This document shows positions 53,451 through 61,681 of a stretch of DNA of 64,000 nucleotides, piece by piece. The translations under genes and the position numbers were made by a program. Each line of letters starts with the position of its first letter. Position 1 is the first letter of the stretch. Where the stretch lies: the NCBI RefSeq assembly GCF_041435015.1, contig NZ_CP107989.1, positions 5,518,001 through 5,582,000 of the forward strand. Direction: 5' to 3'. The DNA is from Streptomyces canus. Lineage in GTDB: Bacteria; Actinomycetota; Actinomycetes; Streptomycetales; Streptomycetaceae. Below the pieces are notes generated by a model. It was not told the DNA's origin. It saw only the letters and a program-made list of their open reading frames with translations, and did no database searches.

Positions 53451-54554
53451 ATGACGCGAACCCCGCCCTCGGTACGGACAGTGACCCGCCGGACTCGCCC
53501 GTTCCCACAGGGTGGCTCCGGTCGTGGGGACGCCGCCCCCGGTGTCCGGCGGGCCGGCATCCGTCGAGTGTTCCGCGCCTGCTCCCGGCCGGGTCCCTGG
53601 AAGCGCGGCCCGGTGCTCGCGGCGCTGGCGTTGCTGCTCGGCCTGCTGATGCTGCTGCATGCGGAGATCACGGACTACGGGGGTCTCGGCAGTCTGATGG
53701 AGACCTTCCTGCCGTGGTTCGGCCTGTTCGTGCCGGTGCTGCTGGCCGGGGCGCTGTGGCGTCGCTCCGCTTCCGCGGTGGTCGCGCTGCTGTTGCCGGT
53801 CACGGTGTGGCTGAGTCTCTTCGGCGGGCTGCTCGGTGACAGGTCCCACTCGGGCGGTGACCTCGTCGTGGCCGGCCACAACGTCGGTGCGGGCAACCGC
53901 GACCCGGTCGGTACCGCCCGCGACCTGGTCGCCTCCGGGGCGGATGTGCTGGGTCTGGAGGAGATCACCCCGCAGGCGAGGCCGGTGTACGAGAAGGCTC
54001 TGGCGAAGGCGTATCCGTACCACAAGGTGTTGGGCACGGTCGGGTTGTGGAGCAGGCTGCCGCTGTCGGACGTCCGGCCGGTGGACACCGAGATGGACGC
54101 CGGGCCGCTGGGGGCCACCAAGCCGGCCGCCGTCAAGCTGTCCTACAACCGCGCGTTGCGCGCCACGGTGGCCACGAGCCGGGGTCCGTTGGCGGTGTAC
54201 GTGGCCCACCTGGGGTCCGTACGGGTGATGCCCAGGACGGGCTTCTGGACGGGCAGCCGGGACCGTAACGCGAAGGCGCTGGCCAAGGCAGTGGCCGCTG
54301 AGCCGAGCGGGCGGGTGGTGCTGCTCGGTGATCTGAACGGCACGACGGACGACCGTGCGTTCGCCGGCCTGACCTCGCGGCTGCGCTCGGTCCAGGACGC
54401 GGCCGGGGACGGCTTCGGTTTCACGTGGCCGGAGAGGTTCCCGGTGGCGCGGATCGACCAGATCCTGGTGCGCGGTGTGGAGCCGGAGAGTTCCTGGGTG
54501 CTGCCGGCCACCGGCAGCGACCACCGACCGGTGGCGGCCGGGATCAGCTGGTGA
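53451..54554 (+). CDS. Membrane-anchored endonuclease/exonuclease/phosphatase (EEP) protein
   Basis: It encodes 367 aa from the ATG at 53451. Three N-terminal transmembrane helices (about 50-125) precede an extracytoplasmic EEP domain: VVAGHNVGAGNRDP, VLGLEEITPQ (catalytic Glu), VYVAHLGSVRVMPRTG, VLLGDLNGTTDDRAF (Asp and Asn) and ATGSDHRPVAAGI (catalytic His). Such proteins cleave phosphodiesters in nucleic acids or phospholipids at the cell surface. It is placed next to a two-component system, suggesting phosphate or envelope stress control. Confidence 0.88.
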   Translation: MTRTPPSVRTVTRRTRPFPQGGSGRGDAAPGVRRAGIRRVFRACSRPGPWKRGPVLAALALLLGLLMLLHAEITDYGGLGSLMETFLPWFGLFVPVLLAGALWRRSASAVVALLLPVTVWLSLFGGLLGDRSHSGGDLVVAGHNVGAGNRDPVGTARDLVASGADVLGLEEITPQARPVYEKALAKAYPYHKVLGTVGLWSRLPLSDVRPVDTEMDAGPLGATKPAAVKLSYNRALRATVATSRGPLAVYVAHLGSVRVMPRTGFWTGSRDRNAKALAKAVAAEPSGRVVLLGDLNGTTDDRAFAGLTSRLRSVQDAAGDGFGFTWPERFPVARIDQILVRGVEPESSWVLPATGSDHRPVAAGISW

Positions 54555-54572
54555 GACCCGCGCAGGGGCTCT

Positions 54573-55589
54573 CTACGGCAGCGGCAGCGGCAGTTCCCGA
54601 ATCGACGGGTCGGCGATGCGTCCCGTCAGGGCCTGCGCGAACCGTTCCGCGTGCAGGACGCGGTAGGGGCGTGAGTGGTACGGCCTTGTCGTCGGGTCGA
54701 GGCGGTCGGTGAGGCCGAGTTGGTTGTGCAGGTCGGCGACGGTTTCGTAGGCGGCGGCGAGATGGTGCTCGCGGTCGTGCCAGTCGGTGGCCGCGAGGGC
54801 GGTCCTGAGAACCGGGGTGAGGCGGTCGCCCGCAGCGGTGTGGGCGAAGGCGCTGCCGAGCCATTTGCCGTACGGCGGGTAGCGGCGGTCCATGAGGAGG
54901 CACAGGCGCATCAGGTGGCGGGTCTGGCGGGCGGCGACGACGGCCGAGCCGAGTTCGTCGCCGACCTCGCCGCAGCGGCCGACGAAGGCCTCCTCGTGGG
55001 AGAGGCGCTGCCATTGGCGGGCCAGGACGTGGAGCCACAGGTCGTGGGGGTACCAGCGCAGGGCGGCGCGGGCGGGGGCGAGGGCGTGCAGGCCGTCGTG
55101 GAAGACGGCTCCGGCGGTGACCTCGGCGAGGCGTTGGGTGGGGGTGCCGAGCCAGTGGGCGGGAGTGATCGCGCGGGTCGGGTCGAAGCCGAGTGTGTCG
55201 GTGAACCACGAGGAGACGTGGGTGACCTCGACGCGGTGGTGGACGGGGCCGTCGGTGGCACGCATGACGCGGATGTCGCGGGTCTCGCCGGTGGGCGCGA
55301 AGTGCGTGGGCCAGCCGTGGAAGGTCTTCGGGAGGCGCTCGGAGAGGACGTGTCCGATACGTTCCGCGTGGCGCGGGACGTCCTGGGAGCGCAGGAAGAT
55401 CTGGAGGCGCGGGCCCCATTCGTGGTCGGCGGAGCGCGGGGTGTCGTAGCCGAGGACTTCGGAGCCGGGGCCGATGCGTGCGGCGGAGTGCGGGATCCCC
55501 GGGGCGGTTTCCTCCAGGAGGGGGCCCACGGCCTCGGCGTAGAAGCGGCGGGAGAGTTCGAGGCCGGGGACGAAGGCGGGCGTGCTCAC
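54573..55589 (-). CDS. DUF4037 nucleotidyltransferase-like protein
   Basis: It encodes 338 aa from a GTG overlapping the upstream stop (GTGA). The N-terminal part has the minimal nucleotidyltransferase pattern (AARIGPGSEVLGYDTPRSADHEWGPRLQIFL: G-S...D-x-D/E-W), and a long helical DUF4037 domain follows (PARAALRWYPHDLWLHVLARQWQRLSHEEAFVGRCGEVGDELGSAVVAARQTRHLMRLCLLMDRRYPPY). It may adenylylate a small molecule. It is the last gene of a coupled kinase-acetyltransferase-nucleotidyltransferase operon. Confidence 0.82.
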   Translation of the reverse strand: MSTPAFVPGLELSRRFYAEAVGPLLEETAPGIPHSAARIGPGSEVLGYDTPRSADHEWGPRLQIFLRSQDVPRHAERIGHVLSERLPKTFHGWPTHFAPTGETRDIRVMRATDGPVHHRVEVTHVSSWFTDTLGFDPTRAITPAHWLGTPTQRLAEVTAGAVFHDGLHALAPARAALRWYPHDLWLHVLARQWQRLSHEEAFVGRCGEVGDELGSAVVAARQTRHLMRLCLLMDRRYPPYGKWLGSAFAHTAAGDRLTPVLRTALAATDWHDREHHLAAAYETVADLHNQLGLTDRLDPTTRPYHSRPYRVLHAERFAQALTGRIADPSIRELPLPLP

Positions 55590-56065
55590 GGTGTGCCGGA
55601 GGCCTGTGCGAGGGCTTCGTCGGTCAGGCGGTAGACCGTCCATTCGTCCTGGGGGCGGGCGCCGAGGGCCTTGTAGAAGTCGATCGCGGGGGTGTTCCAG
55701 TTCAGGACGGACCATTCGAGGCGCTGGTAGCCGCGCTCGACGCAGATGCGGGCGAGTGCGGTGAGCAGGGCCTTGCCGTGGCCGCCGCCGCGGGCCGTGG
55801 GACGGACGTAGAGGTCCTCGAGGTGGATGCCGTGGACTCCGCGCCAGGTGGAGAAGTTGAGGAACCAGATCGCGTAGCCGATCACCGCGTCGGTGGTGTC
55901 GTCGGTCGCCACATGCGCGAAGGTCGCGGGGCGGGAGCCGAAAAGGGCTTCGTGGAGTTGTTCCTCGGTCGCCTTCGCCTCCTCCAGCGCCCTTTCGTAT
56001 TCCGCGAGTTCGCGGATGAGGGCGTGGATCGCGGTGATGTCGGCGGGGGTGGCGGGGCGGATCAC
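55586..56065 (-). CDS. GNAT acetyltransferase (SSAT/diamine type)
   Basis: It encodes 159 aa from a GTG overlapping the stop of the upstream kinase. The GNAT core has IHLEDLYVRPTARGGGHGKALLTALARICVERGYQRLEWSVLNWNTPAIDFYKALGA, strongly like spermidine/spermine N1-acetyltransferase-type enzymes (LEDLYV, RLEWSVLDWN). It is probably an amine acetyltransferase; the substrate could be a polyamine, thialysine or an amine drug. Confidence 0.87.
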   Translation of the reverse strand: MIRPATPADITAIHALIRELAEYERALEEAKATEEQLHEALFGSRPATFAHVATDDTTDAVIGYAIWFLNFSTWRGVHGIHLEDLYVRPTARGGGHGKALLTALARICVERGYQRLEWSVLNWNTPAIDFYKALGARPQDEWTVYRLTDEALAQASGTP

Positions 56066-56961
56066 GGCTGTCGGCTCCGGTGGGTGCGCAGGCGGTGGGC
56101 GATGTCGAGTTGGCGGGGTTCTATGGGGCGGCCGTCCTCGATGTCCCAGAGGCTGTTCTGGAGCAGCCGTCCCAGGGTCCAGGCACGCGCGCGGGCGCGG
56201 TCCAGGCCGAGGACGTCGGTCATGGCGTCGAAGCGCCAGGTGATCTCGTCGGCGTCGAAGCGGTTGTCGAGGGCGGGCCAGAGTTCGAACCCGGGGTCGC
56301 CGGCGAGGGGTTTGGGGTCGATGGCGAGCCAGGGCGAGCGCTCGGAGGCGAGGACGTTCTCGTCGTGCAGGTCCCAGTGCAGGAGCCGGTCGCCGGGTTC
56401 GTCCACGACTTCGCGTACGGCGGCCGCGCAGTCGGCGACGGTACGGCGGGTTTCCGTGTCGGGGACGCGTTTCAGGGCCGCGGGGGTCCTGTCCAGCATG
56501 GCCTGTGCGATGTCGCCGAGGTGCCGCATACCGGCCGGGGCCGGGGTGGCGGTCAGGTGGGCGAGCAGACCGGCGATGACGAGGACCGCGTCGCGGGTTC
56601 CGGGCAGGGTGGACAGCATGCGGTCGGAGTCGAGGCGCTCCAGGAGCATGGTGTGGGTGACCGGGTCGTGGTCGAGGAGGCGGACCGCGCCGTCGCCGTC
56701 CCAGAGGCGCAGGGCGACGGGTTCGCCGACGCTCTCCTCGTCGAGGAGCTGGAGTTTGAGGGCGGCCGGGGTGCCGTCGGACCGGCGGACGACGGGCAGG
56801 ACCAGCGCGGTGACGCCGTGCATGGGGGAGCCGTCCGGCCTGAGGTCCCAGCGCTCCAGGAAGTCCTCGACCAGGGTCGGCAGTCCGGCGATGAACTTCC
56901 GGCCCTTGTCGCCGTTGTAGCGCTCCTGTGCCGCCGCCAGTTCCTCCGGGATGTCGATCAC
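56062..56961 (-). CDS. APH(6)/hydroxyurea phosphotransferase-family kinase
   Basis: It encodes 299 aa from the GTG at 56961; TAGGGT lies 7 nt upstream (leaderless), marking the operon promoter. It has LLHWDLHDENVLASERSPWLAIDPKPLAGDPGFELWPALDNRFD: HxDxxxxN catalytic loop and the IDPKPLxGDPxFE signature specific to streptomycin 6-kinase/hydroxyurea kinase proteins (APH_6_hur). The first gene of a three-gene coupled operon. Whether it confers resistance is unknown. Confidence 0.87.
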   Translation of the reverse strand: MIDIPEELAAAQERYNGDKGRKFIAGLPTLVEDFLERWDLRPDGSPMHGVTALVLPVVRRSDGTPAALKLQLLDEESVGEPVALRLWDGDGAVRLLDHDPVTHTMLLERLDSDRMLSTLPGTRDAVLVIAGLLAHLTATPAPAGMRHLGDIAQAMLDRTPAALKRVPDTETRRTVADCAAAVREVVDEPGDRLLHWDLHDENVLASERSPWLAIDPKPLAGDPGFELWPALDNRFDADEITWRFDAMTDVLGLDRARARAWTLGRLLQNSLWDIEDGRPIEPRQLDIAHRLRTHRSRQP

Positions 56962-56983
56962 GTGCCGGACCCTACCGGCGTGG

Positions 56984-57649
56984 GTGAATCGCCTCATGCG
57001 AATTAACCGGGGTGCCCACCGGGTGTGGGCCTACGTCCGCAGCGCCCCCGGCACCTATGTGTGGCTGGCGGTCCTGTTCGTGACGACGGTGGCGCTGCAC
57101 CACATGTCGCCGGAGTTCGAGGAGGAGTTCCTGCGGCAGCGCTCGACCAACATCCATGAGCTGTCGAGCAATCCGGTGCGGGTGCTGGTCGCCAGCGCGA
57201 TGTGGATCGACAGCGGACACTGGCTGCCGTACGTCGTCCTGTACTCCGTCTTTCACGCGCCGGCGGAGCGCTGGCTGGGGACCGCGCGCTGGCTGGCGGT
57301 GTGTGCGGCGGCTCACGTACTGGCCACGCTGATCAGCGAGGGGGCGCTGCTGTGGGGGATCCGGCACGGCATGGCGCCCGCGTCCGCGGTCGACACGCTG
57401 GACATCGGGGTGAGTTACGCCCTGGCCGGGGTGATCGCCGTGCTCGTGTACCGGATTCCGGCGCCTTGGCGGTACGTCTACGGGTTCGCGGTCCTCGTCG
57501 TGTACGCGGTACCGCTGGTGACCGGGCGGACCTTCACCGATCTGGGGCACTTCACTTCGGTGCTGATCGGGTTCGGGTGTCGGCCGCTGGTGACGGGGCG
57601 CGAAAAAGCACGGAATCCGAAGGAGACAGCGGCCGCGCCGACGGGTTAA
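56984..57649 (+). CDS. Rhomboid-like membrane protein
   Basis: It encodes 221 aa from the GTG at 56984 (ATG 56996 is possible). Six hydrophobic segments are visible. DIGVSYALAGVIAVLV gives the G-x-S-x4-G serine motif on one helix and DLGHFTSVLIGF the catalytic His helix, so both members of the rhomboid Ser-His dyad appear present. It therefore may be an active intramembrane protease rather than a pseudo-rhomboid; the substrate is unknown. Confidence 0.75.
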   Translation: MNRLMRINRGAHRVWAYVRSAPGTYVWLAVLFVTTVALHHMSPEFEEEFLRQRSTNIHELSSNPVRVLVASAMWIDSGHWLPYVVLYSVFHAPAERWLGTARWLAVCAAAHVLATLISEGALLWGIRHGMAPASAVDTLDIGVSYALAGVIAVLVYRIPAPWRYVYGFAVLVVYAVPLVTGRTFTDLGHFTSVLIGFGCRPLVTGREKARNPKETAAAPTG

Positions 57650-57660
57650 CGTCCCGGGCC

Positions 57661-59058
57661 ATGAGCAGCACTGCCGTGAACGGCGGCATCTCCTTCTGGT
57701 ACGCGGACGACGGCTTTCCCGAGGCGCGGGAGCCGCTCGGCGGTGACGCGTCGGCGGACGTGGTGATCGTCGGCGGCGGGTACACGGGACTGTGGACGGC
57801 GTACTACCTGAAGAAGGCCGTGCCCTTCCTGCGGATCACCGTTCTGGAGCAGAAGTTCTGCGGCTACGGCGCCTCCGGGCGCAACGGCGGCTGGCTCTAC
57901 AACGGCATCGCGGGCCGCGACCGGTACGCGAAACTGCACGGCCACGAGGCCGCCGTACGTCTGCAGAAGGCCATGAACGACACCGTCGACGAGGTCGTCC
58001 GGGCCGTCGGCGAGGAGGGCTTCGACGCCGGGCTCCACGAGGGAGGCGTCCTCGAGGTCGCGCGTACGCCCGCGCAGTTGGCGCGGCTGAGGGCCTTCCA
58101 CGAGCACGAGCTGGCGTACGGCGAGAAGGACCGTGAGCTGTACGGGGCCCGGGAGACGGCCGAGCGGATCCGGGTCGCGGACGCGGTCGGGTCGTCGTGG
58201 ACGCCGCACGGGGCGCGGGTGCATCCGGTGCGGCTGGTGAAGGGGCTCGCGGCGGCCGTCGAGGCGCTGGGCGTGACCCTCCACGAGCAGACGCCGGTGA
58301 CGGAGATCCGGCCCAAGCACGCGGTCACGCCGTACGGCACCGTCCGCGCGCCCTATGTCCTGCGCTGCACGGAGGGCTTCACCGCCGCTCTGAAGGGCCA
58401 GAAGCGGACCTGGCTGCCGATGAACTCCTCGATGATCGCCACCGAGCCGCTGACCGACGCGCAGTGGGCGGCGATCGGCTGGGAGGGGCGCCAGACGCTG
58501 GGGGACATGGCGCACGCCTACATGTACGCGCAGCGCACCGCCGACGGGCGGATCGCGCTGGGCGGGCGCGGGGTGCCGTACCGCTTCGGTTCGCGTACCG
58601 ACAACGACGGGCGGACGCAGGCGGCGACGGTCGAGGCGCTGCGGGAGATCCTCGTGGGGTTCTTCCCGATGCTGGCCGGGACGCGGATCGCGCACGCCTG
58701 GTCGGGGGTGCTCGGTGTGCCGCGCGACTGGTGCGCGTCGGTGACGCTGGACCGTTCGACGGGGATCGGCTGGGCGGGCGGTTACGTCGGTTCGGGCGTC
58801 GCCGCCGCCAACCTGGCCGCCCGGACCCTGCGCGACCTGGTCCAGCAGGACTCGGGGCAGGGCGGCCGGACCGAGCTCACCGAACTGCCGTGGGTCGGTC
58901 ACCAGGTGCGCAGGTGGGAGCCGGAGCCGCTGCGGTGGCTGGGTGTGCAGGGCATGTACGCCACGTACCGCACGGCGGACCGGCGCGAACTCACCAGCCA
59001 CCGCGCCGAGTCGTCCCGGCTGGCGCGGTGGGCGGACCGGATCGCCGGACGGCACTGA
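57661..59058 (+). CDS. FAD-dependent amine/amino-acid oxidoreductase (DAO family)
   Basis: It encodes 465 aa from the ATG at 57661; TAACGT (57647-57652) 8 nt upstream. Rossmann FAD loop ADVVIVGGGYTGLWTAYYLKK, then GYGASGRNGGWLYNGIAGRD typical of gamma-glutamylputrescine oxidase-like flavoproteins, RVHPVRLVKGLAAA and the C-terminal GIGWAGGYVGSGVAAANLAARTLRDL. The substrate is probably an amine or amino acid. It converges with the MFS gene. Confidence 0.88.
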   Translation: MSSTAVNGGISFWYADDGFPEAREPLGGDASADVVIVGGGYTGLWTAYYLKKAVPFLRITVLEQKFCGYGASGRNGGWLYNGIAGRDRYAKLHGHEAAVRLQKAMNDTVDEVVRAVGEEGFDAGLHEGGVLEVARTPAQLARLRAFHEHELAYGEKDRELYGARETAERIRVADAVGSSWTPHGARVHPVRLVKGLAAAVEALGVTLHEQTPVTEIRPKHAVTPYGTVRAPYVLRCTEGFTAALKGQKRTWLPMNSSMIATEPLTDAQWAAIGWEGRQTLGDMAHAYMYAQRTADGRIALGGRGVPYRFGSRTDNDGRTQAATVEALREILVGFFPMLAGTRIAHAWSGVLGVPRDWCASVTLDRSTGIGWAGGYVGSGVAAANLAARTLRDLVQQDSGQGGRTELTELPWVGHQVRRWEPEPLRWLGVQGMYATYRTADRRELTSHRAESSRLARWADRIAGRH

Positions 59059-59067
59059 GCCCGGCGC

Positions 59068-60603
59068 TCAGGCCACCGACTCCGGTACCGGGGCTCCCGC
59101 GGGAGCGCCCTGCTTCGGTGGCTTCGCCGTCACCATCAGGCCCGCGATCAGGCCGGCCAGGAGCATGATGCCGACGGCCCACCAGATGGCCACCGTGTAG
59201 CCGTGGACGACGCCCTCGCTGACGATCAGGGCCTTCTTCGACGGGTCGGTGAGGTGGGCGGCGACGTAGGCGGTGCTGCTGGTGGTGGCGATGGTGTTGA
59301 GCAGGGCCGTGCCGATCGAACCGCCCACCTGCTGCGAGGTGTTGATGGTCGCCGAGGTCACGCCGGAGTCGTGCGGAGCGACGCCCGCGGTGGCGGTGGA
59401 GAACACCGGCATGAACGTGAGGCCCATGCCGAGGCCCATGAGGAGCAGGGCGGGCAGGATCTCGGTCGCGTACGAGCTGTTCACGGTCATCTGCGTCAGG
59501 ATCAGCATGCCGCCCGCGGCGAGGACCATGCCGGGGGCCATGAGCATGCGCGGTGGGACGCGGTTCATCAGCCGGGCCGAGATCTGGGTGGAGCCGACGA
59601 TGATCGCGGCGGTCATCGGCAGGAAGGCGAGGCCGGTCCGCACGGGGGAGTAGGCCATCACGACCTGGAGGTAGTAGGTCATGAACAGGAACAGCCCGAA
59701 CATCCCGATGACGGCGAGTCCCATGGTCAGGAAGCAGCCCGCGCGGTTGCGGTCCTTGACGATGTGCAGGGGGAGGAGGGGCATGGGGGCCCGGGACTGC
59801 CACCACACGAAGACCGCGAGGAGTACGACGCCCCCCGCGATCAGGGTCAGCACCAGGGGGTCGCTCCAGCCCCGGGGCTGGGCCTCGCTGAAGCCGTAGA
59901 CGATCGCGACCAGGCCGCCGCAGCCCAGCAGCGCACCGGGCACGTCGAGGCGGGCGCCCGCGTGGCCGGGGCGGTCGTGCAGCAGCGCGAGGGCGCCGAA
60001 GACGGCGGCGACGGCGATGGGCACGTTGACGTAGAGGCACCAGCGCCAGTTGAGGTACTCGGTGAGCAGCCCGCCGACGATGAACCCGATGGCGGAACCG
60101 GAGCCCGCGAGAGCGCCGTAGATCCCGAAGGCCTTTCCGCGCTCCTTGGGATCGGTGAACGTCGTGGTCAGCAGCGACAGCGCGGAGGGGGCGAGCAAGG
60201 CCGCGAACGCGCCCTGGAGGGCGCGGGCCGCGAAGAGCATGCCGGAGCCGGTGGCGGCGCCGCCGAGTGCGGAGGCGGCGGCGAAGCCGACCAGGCCGAT
60301 CACGAAGGTGCGCTTGCGGCCCACCAGGTCGGCGATGCGGCCGCCGAGCAGGAGGAGGCCGCCGAAGGCGAGCGTGTAGGCGGTGATGACCCACTGCCGG
60401 TTGGCGTCGGACATGCCCAGGTCCTGCTGTGCGGAGGGAAGCGCGATGTTCACGATGGTCGCGTCGAGGACGACCATCAGCTGCGCGAGGGCGATGACCA
60501 CCAGGCCCCACCAGCGACGGGGGTCCGCCGATTCGGCTGACTGGGTGACGCTCATCTGGTCAGAAGACCATGGATCGGTACGCGTCGCATCTGGACGTGT
60601 CAT
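59068..60603 (-). CDS. MFS drug transporter (DHA2, 14-helix EmrB/QacA type)
   Basis: It encodes 511 aa from the ATG at 60603 overlapping the quinone reductase stop (ATGA); the ATG at 60555 would drop 16 residues. Fourteen predicted helices; motif D1 LDATIVNIALPSAQQDL in TM1, motif A GGRIADLVGRKRTFV and motif C-like GGSIGTALLNTI. Being translationally coupled to a SoxR-controlled quinone reductase, it probably exports redox-active small molecules. Confidence 0.9.
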   Translation of the reverse strand: MTRPDATRTDPWSSDQMSVTQSAESADPRRWWGLVVIALAQLMVVLDATIVNIALPSAQQDLGMSDANRQWVITAYTLAFGGLLLLGGRIADLVGRKRTFVIGLVGFAAASALGGAATGSGMLFAARALQGAFAALLAPSALSLLTTTFTDPKERGKAFGIYGALAGSGSAIGFIVGGLLTEYLNWRWCLYVNVPIAVAAVFGALALLHDRPGHAGARLDVPGALLGCGGLVAIVYGFSEAQPRGWSDPLVLTLIAGGVVLLAVFVWWQSRAPMPLLPLHIVKDRNRAGCFLTMGLAVIGMFGLFLFMTYYLQVVMAYSPVRTGLAFLPMTAAIIVGSTQISARLMNRVPPRMLMAPGMVLAAGGMLILTQMTVNSSYATEILPALLLMGLGMGLTFMPVFSTATAGVAPHDSGVTSATINTSQQVGGSIGTALLNTIATTSSTAYVAAHLTDPSKKALIVSEGVVHGYTVAIWWAVGIMLLAGLIAGLMVTAKPPKQGAPAGAPVPESVA

Positions 60604-61580
60604 GGCTCCAGGACCACCTTTCCGGTCGTGCCGCGGGTCTCCAGCGCCCGGTGCGCGGCGGCCGCGTCGGCGAGCGGGAAACGCTGTACGGCGGGGGTGA
60701 GACGGCCCGCGGCGGCTTCGGCGAGGGCGCGCAGTTCGAGGGTGCGGATCGGGTGGGGGCCGCCGGCCTTCTGTGCCATGACGGGCCCGAGGACCTGCTC
60801 GGAGACGCCTTCGACGAGGTACGGCCGGCCGTCGTGGATCCCCTCGCCGGACCAGCCGAAGACGATGTGCCGGCCTTGGTCGCCGAGAAGGGCGACGCAC
60901 TCGCGGGCGACCTCGCCGCCCACGCCGTCGAAGACCACCGTGGCGGGCCGGCCGCCGAGGAAGGCGCGGACCTTCCCGGGCCACGCGGAGTCCTTGTAGT
61001 CGACGGCGAGATCGGCGCCGTTGGCGTGCACCTGTGCCGTTTTCGACGGTCCGCCCGCGAGACCGACGACGGTCGCTCCGGCGTTCTTCGCGTACTGCAC
61101 GAGGAGCGTGCCGATGCCTCCGGCGGCCGCCGGGACCACGGCCACCGAGTCCGGGCCGAGCTCGGCGAACTGCAGGATCCCCATCGCCGTACGGCCCGTG
61201 CCGATCATGGCGACGGCCTGGGCGAAGTCGAGGTTCCCGGGGATCTCGTGGACGCGGTCGACATCGGTGACGGCGAGTTCGGCGTAACCGCCGGGAGCGA
61301 AGCCCAGGTGAGCGGCCACGCGCTTGCCGAGCCACAGCTCGGCGACGCCGTCCCCGAGGGACTCGACGACTCCGGCGACCTCCCGGCCGGGGATGGTGGG
61401 CAGCGTGGTCGGCCGGGGCAGCGGTCCCTGCTGCCCCTCGCGCAGGGCGGTGTCCAGGAGGTGGACACCGGCCGCCCGTACGGCGATACGGACCTGGCCG
61501 GGGGCCGGTGCCGGGTCGTCGGTCTGCTCGTAGGTGAGGTTCTCGGCGGGGCCGAAGGTGTGCAGGCGGATGGCGTGCAT
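60600..61580 (-). CDS. Zinc-type quinone oxidoreductase (SoxR target, SCO4266-like)
   Basis: It encodes 326 aa from the ATG at 61580 with GAGGGAG upstream. The MDR/quinone reductase fold has MHAIRLHTFGPAENLTYEQTDDPAPAPGQVRIAV, PTIPGREVAGVVESLG and nucleotide loop VVPAAAGGIGTLLVQYAKNAGATVVGLAGG. No structural zinc Cys cluster is present, as in zeta-crystallin/QOR proteins. It reduces quinones with NADPH. The operon (this gene then an MFS exporter) lies behind a perfect SoxR box. Confidence 0.9.
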   Translation of the reverse strand: MHAIRLHTFGPAENLTYEQTDDPAPAPGQVRIAVRAAGVHLLDTALREGQQGPLPRPTTLPTIPGREVAGVVESLGDGVAELWLGKRVAAHLGFAPGGYAELAVTDVDRVHEIPGNLDFAQAVAMIGTGRTAMGILQFAELGPDSVAVVPAAAGGIGTLLVQYAKNAGATVVGLAGGPSKTAQVHANGADLAVDYKDSAWPGKVRAFLGGRPATVVFDGVGGEVARECVALLGDQGRHIVFGWSGEGIHDGRPYLVEGVSEQVLGPVMAQKAGGPHPIRTLELRALAEAAAGRLTPAVQRFPLADAAAAHRALETRGTTGKVVLEP

Positions 61581-61661
61581 GGAGGGACTCCCTCGGTGGG
61601 CGGGAGCTCTGCAGGCTGGGACTCTGCGGGCAGGGCTCTGTCGGCAGGACACCACCCTCCG

Positions 61662-61681
61662 ACCTCAAGCATGCTTGAGGT
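61662..61681. promoter_or_regulatory. SoxR box ACCTCAAGCATGCTTGAGGT
   Basis: A perfect 20-bp palindrome (22 bp with the flanking G/C) matching the actinobacterial SoxR consensus CCTCAAGnnnnCTTGAGG. On the minus strand it lies between TTGACC and a GAGGGT hexamer spaced 19 bp, the stretched spacer typical of MerR-type activation. It also overlaps the stop codon (61665-61667) of the upstream FAD gene. Confidence 0.9.
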
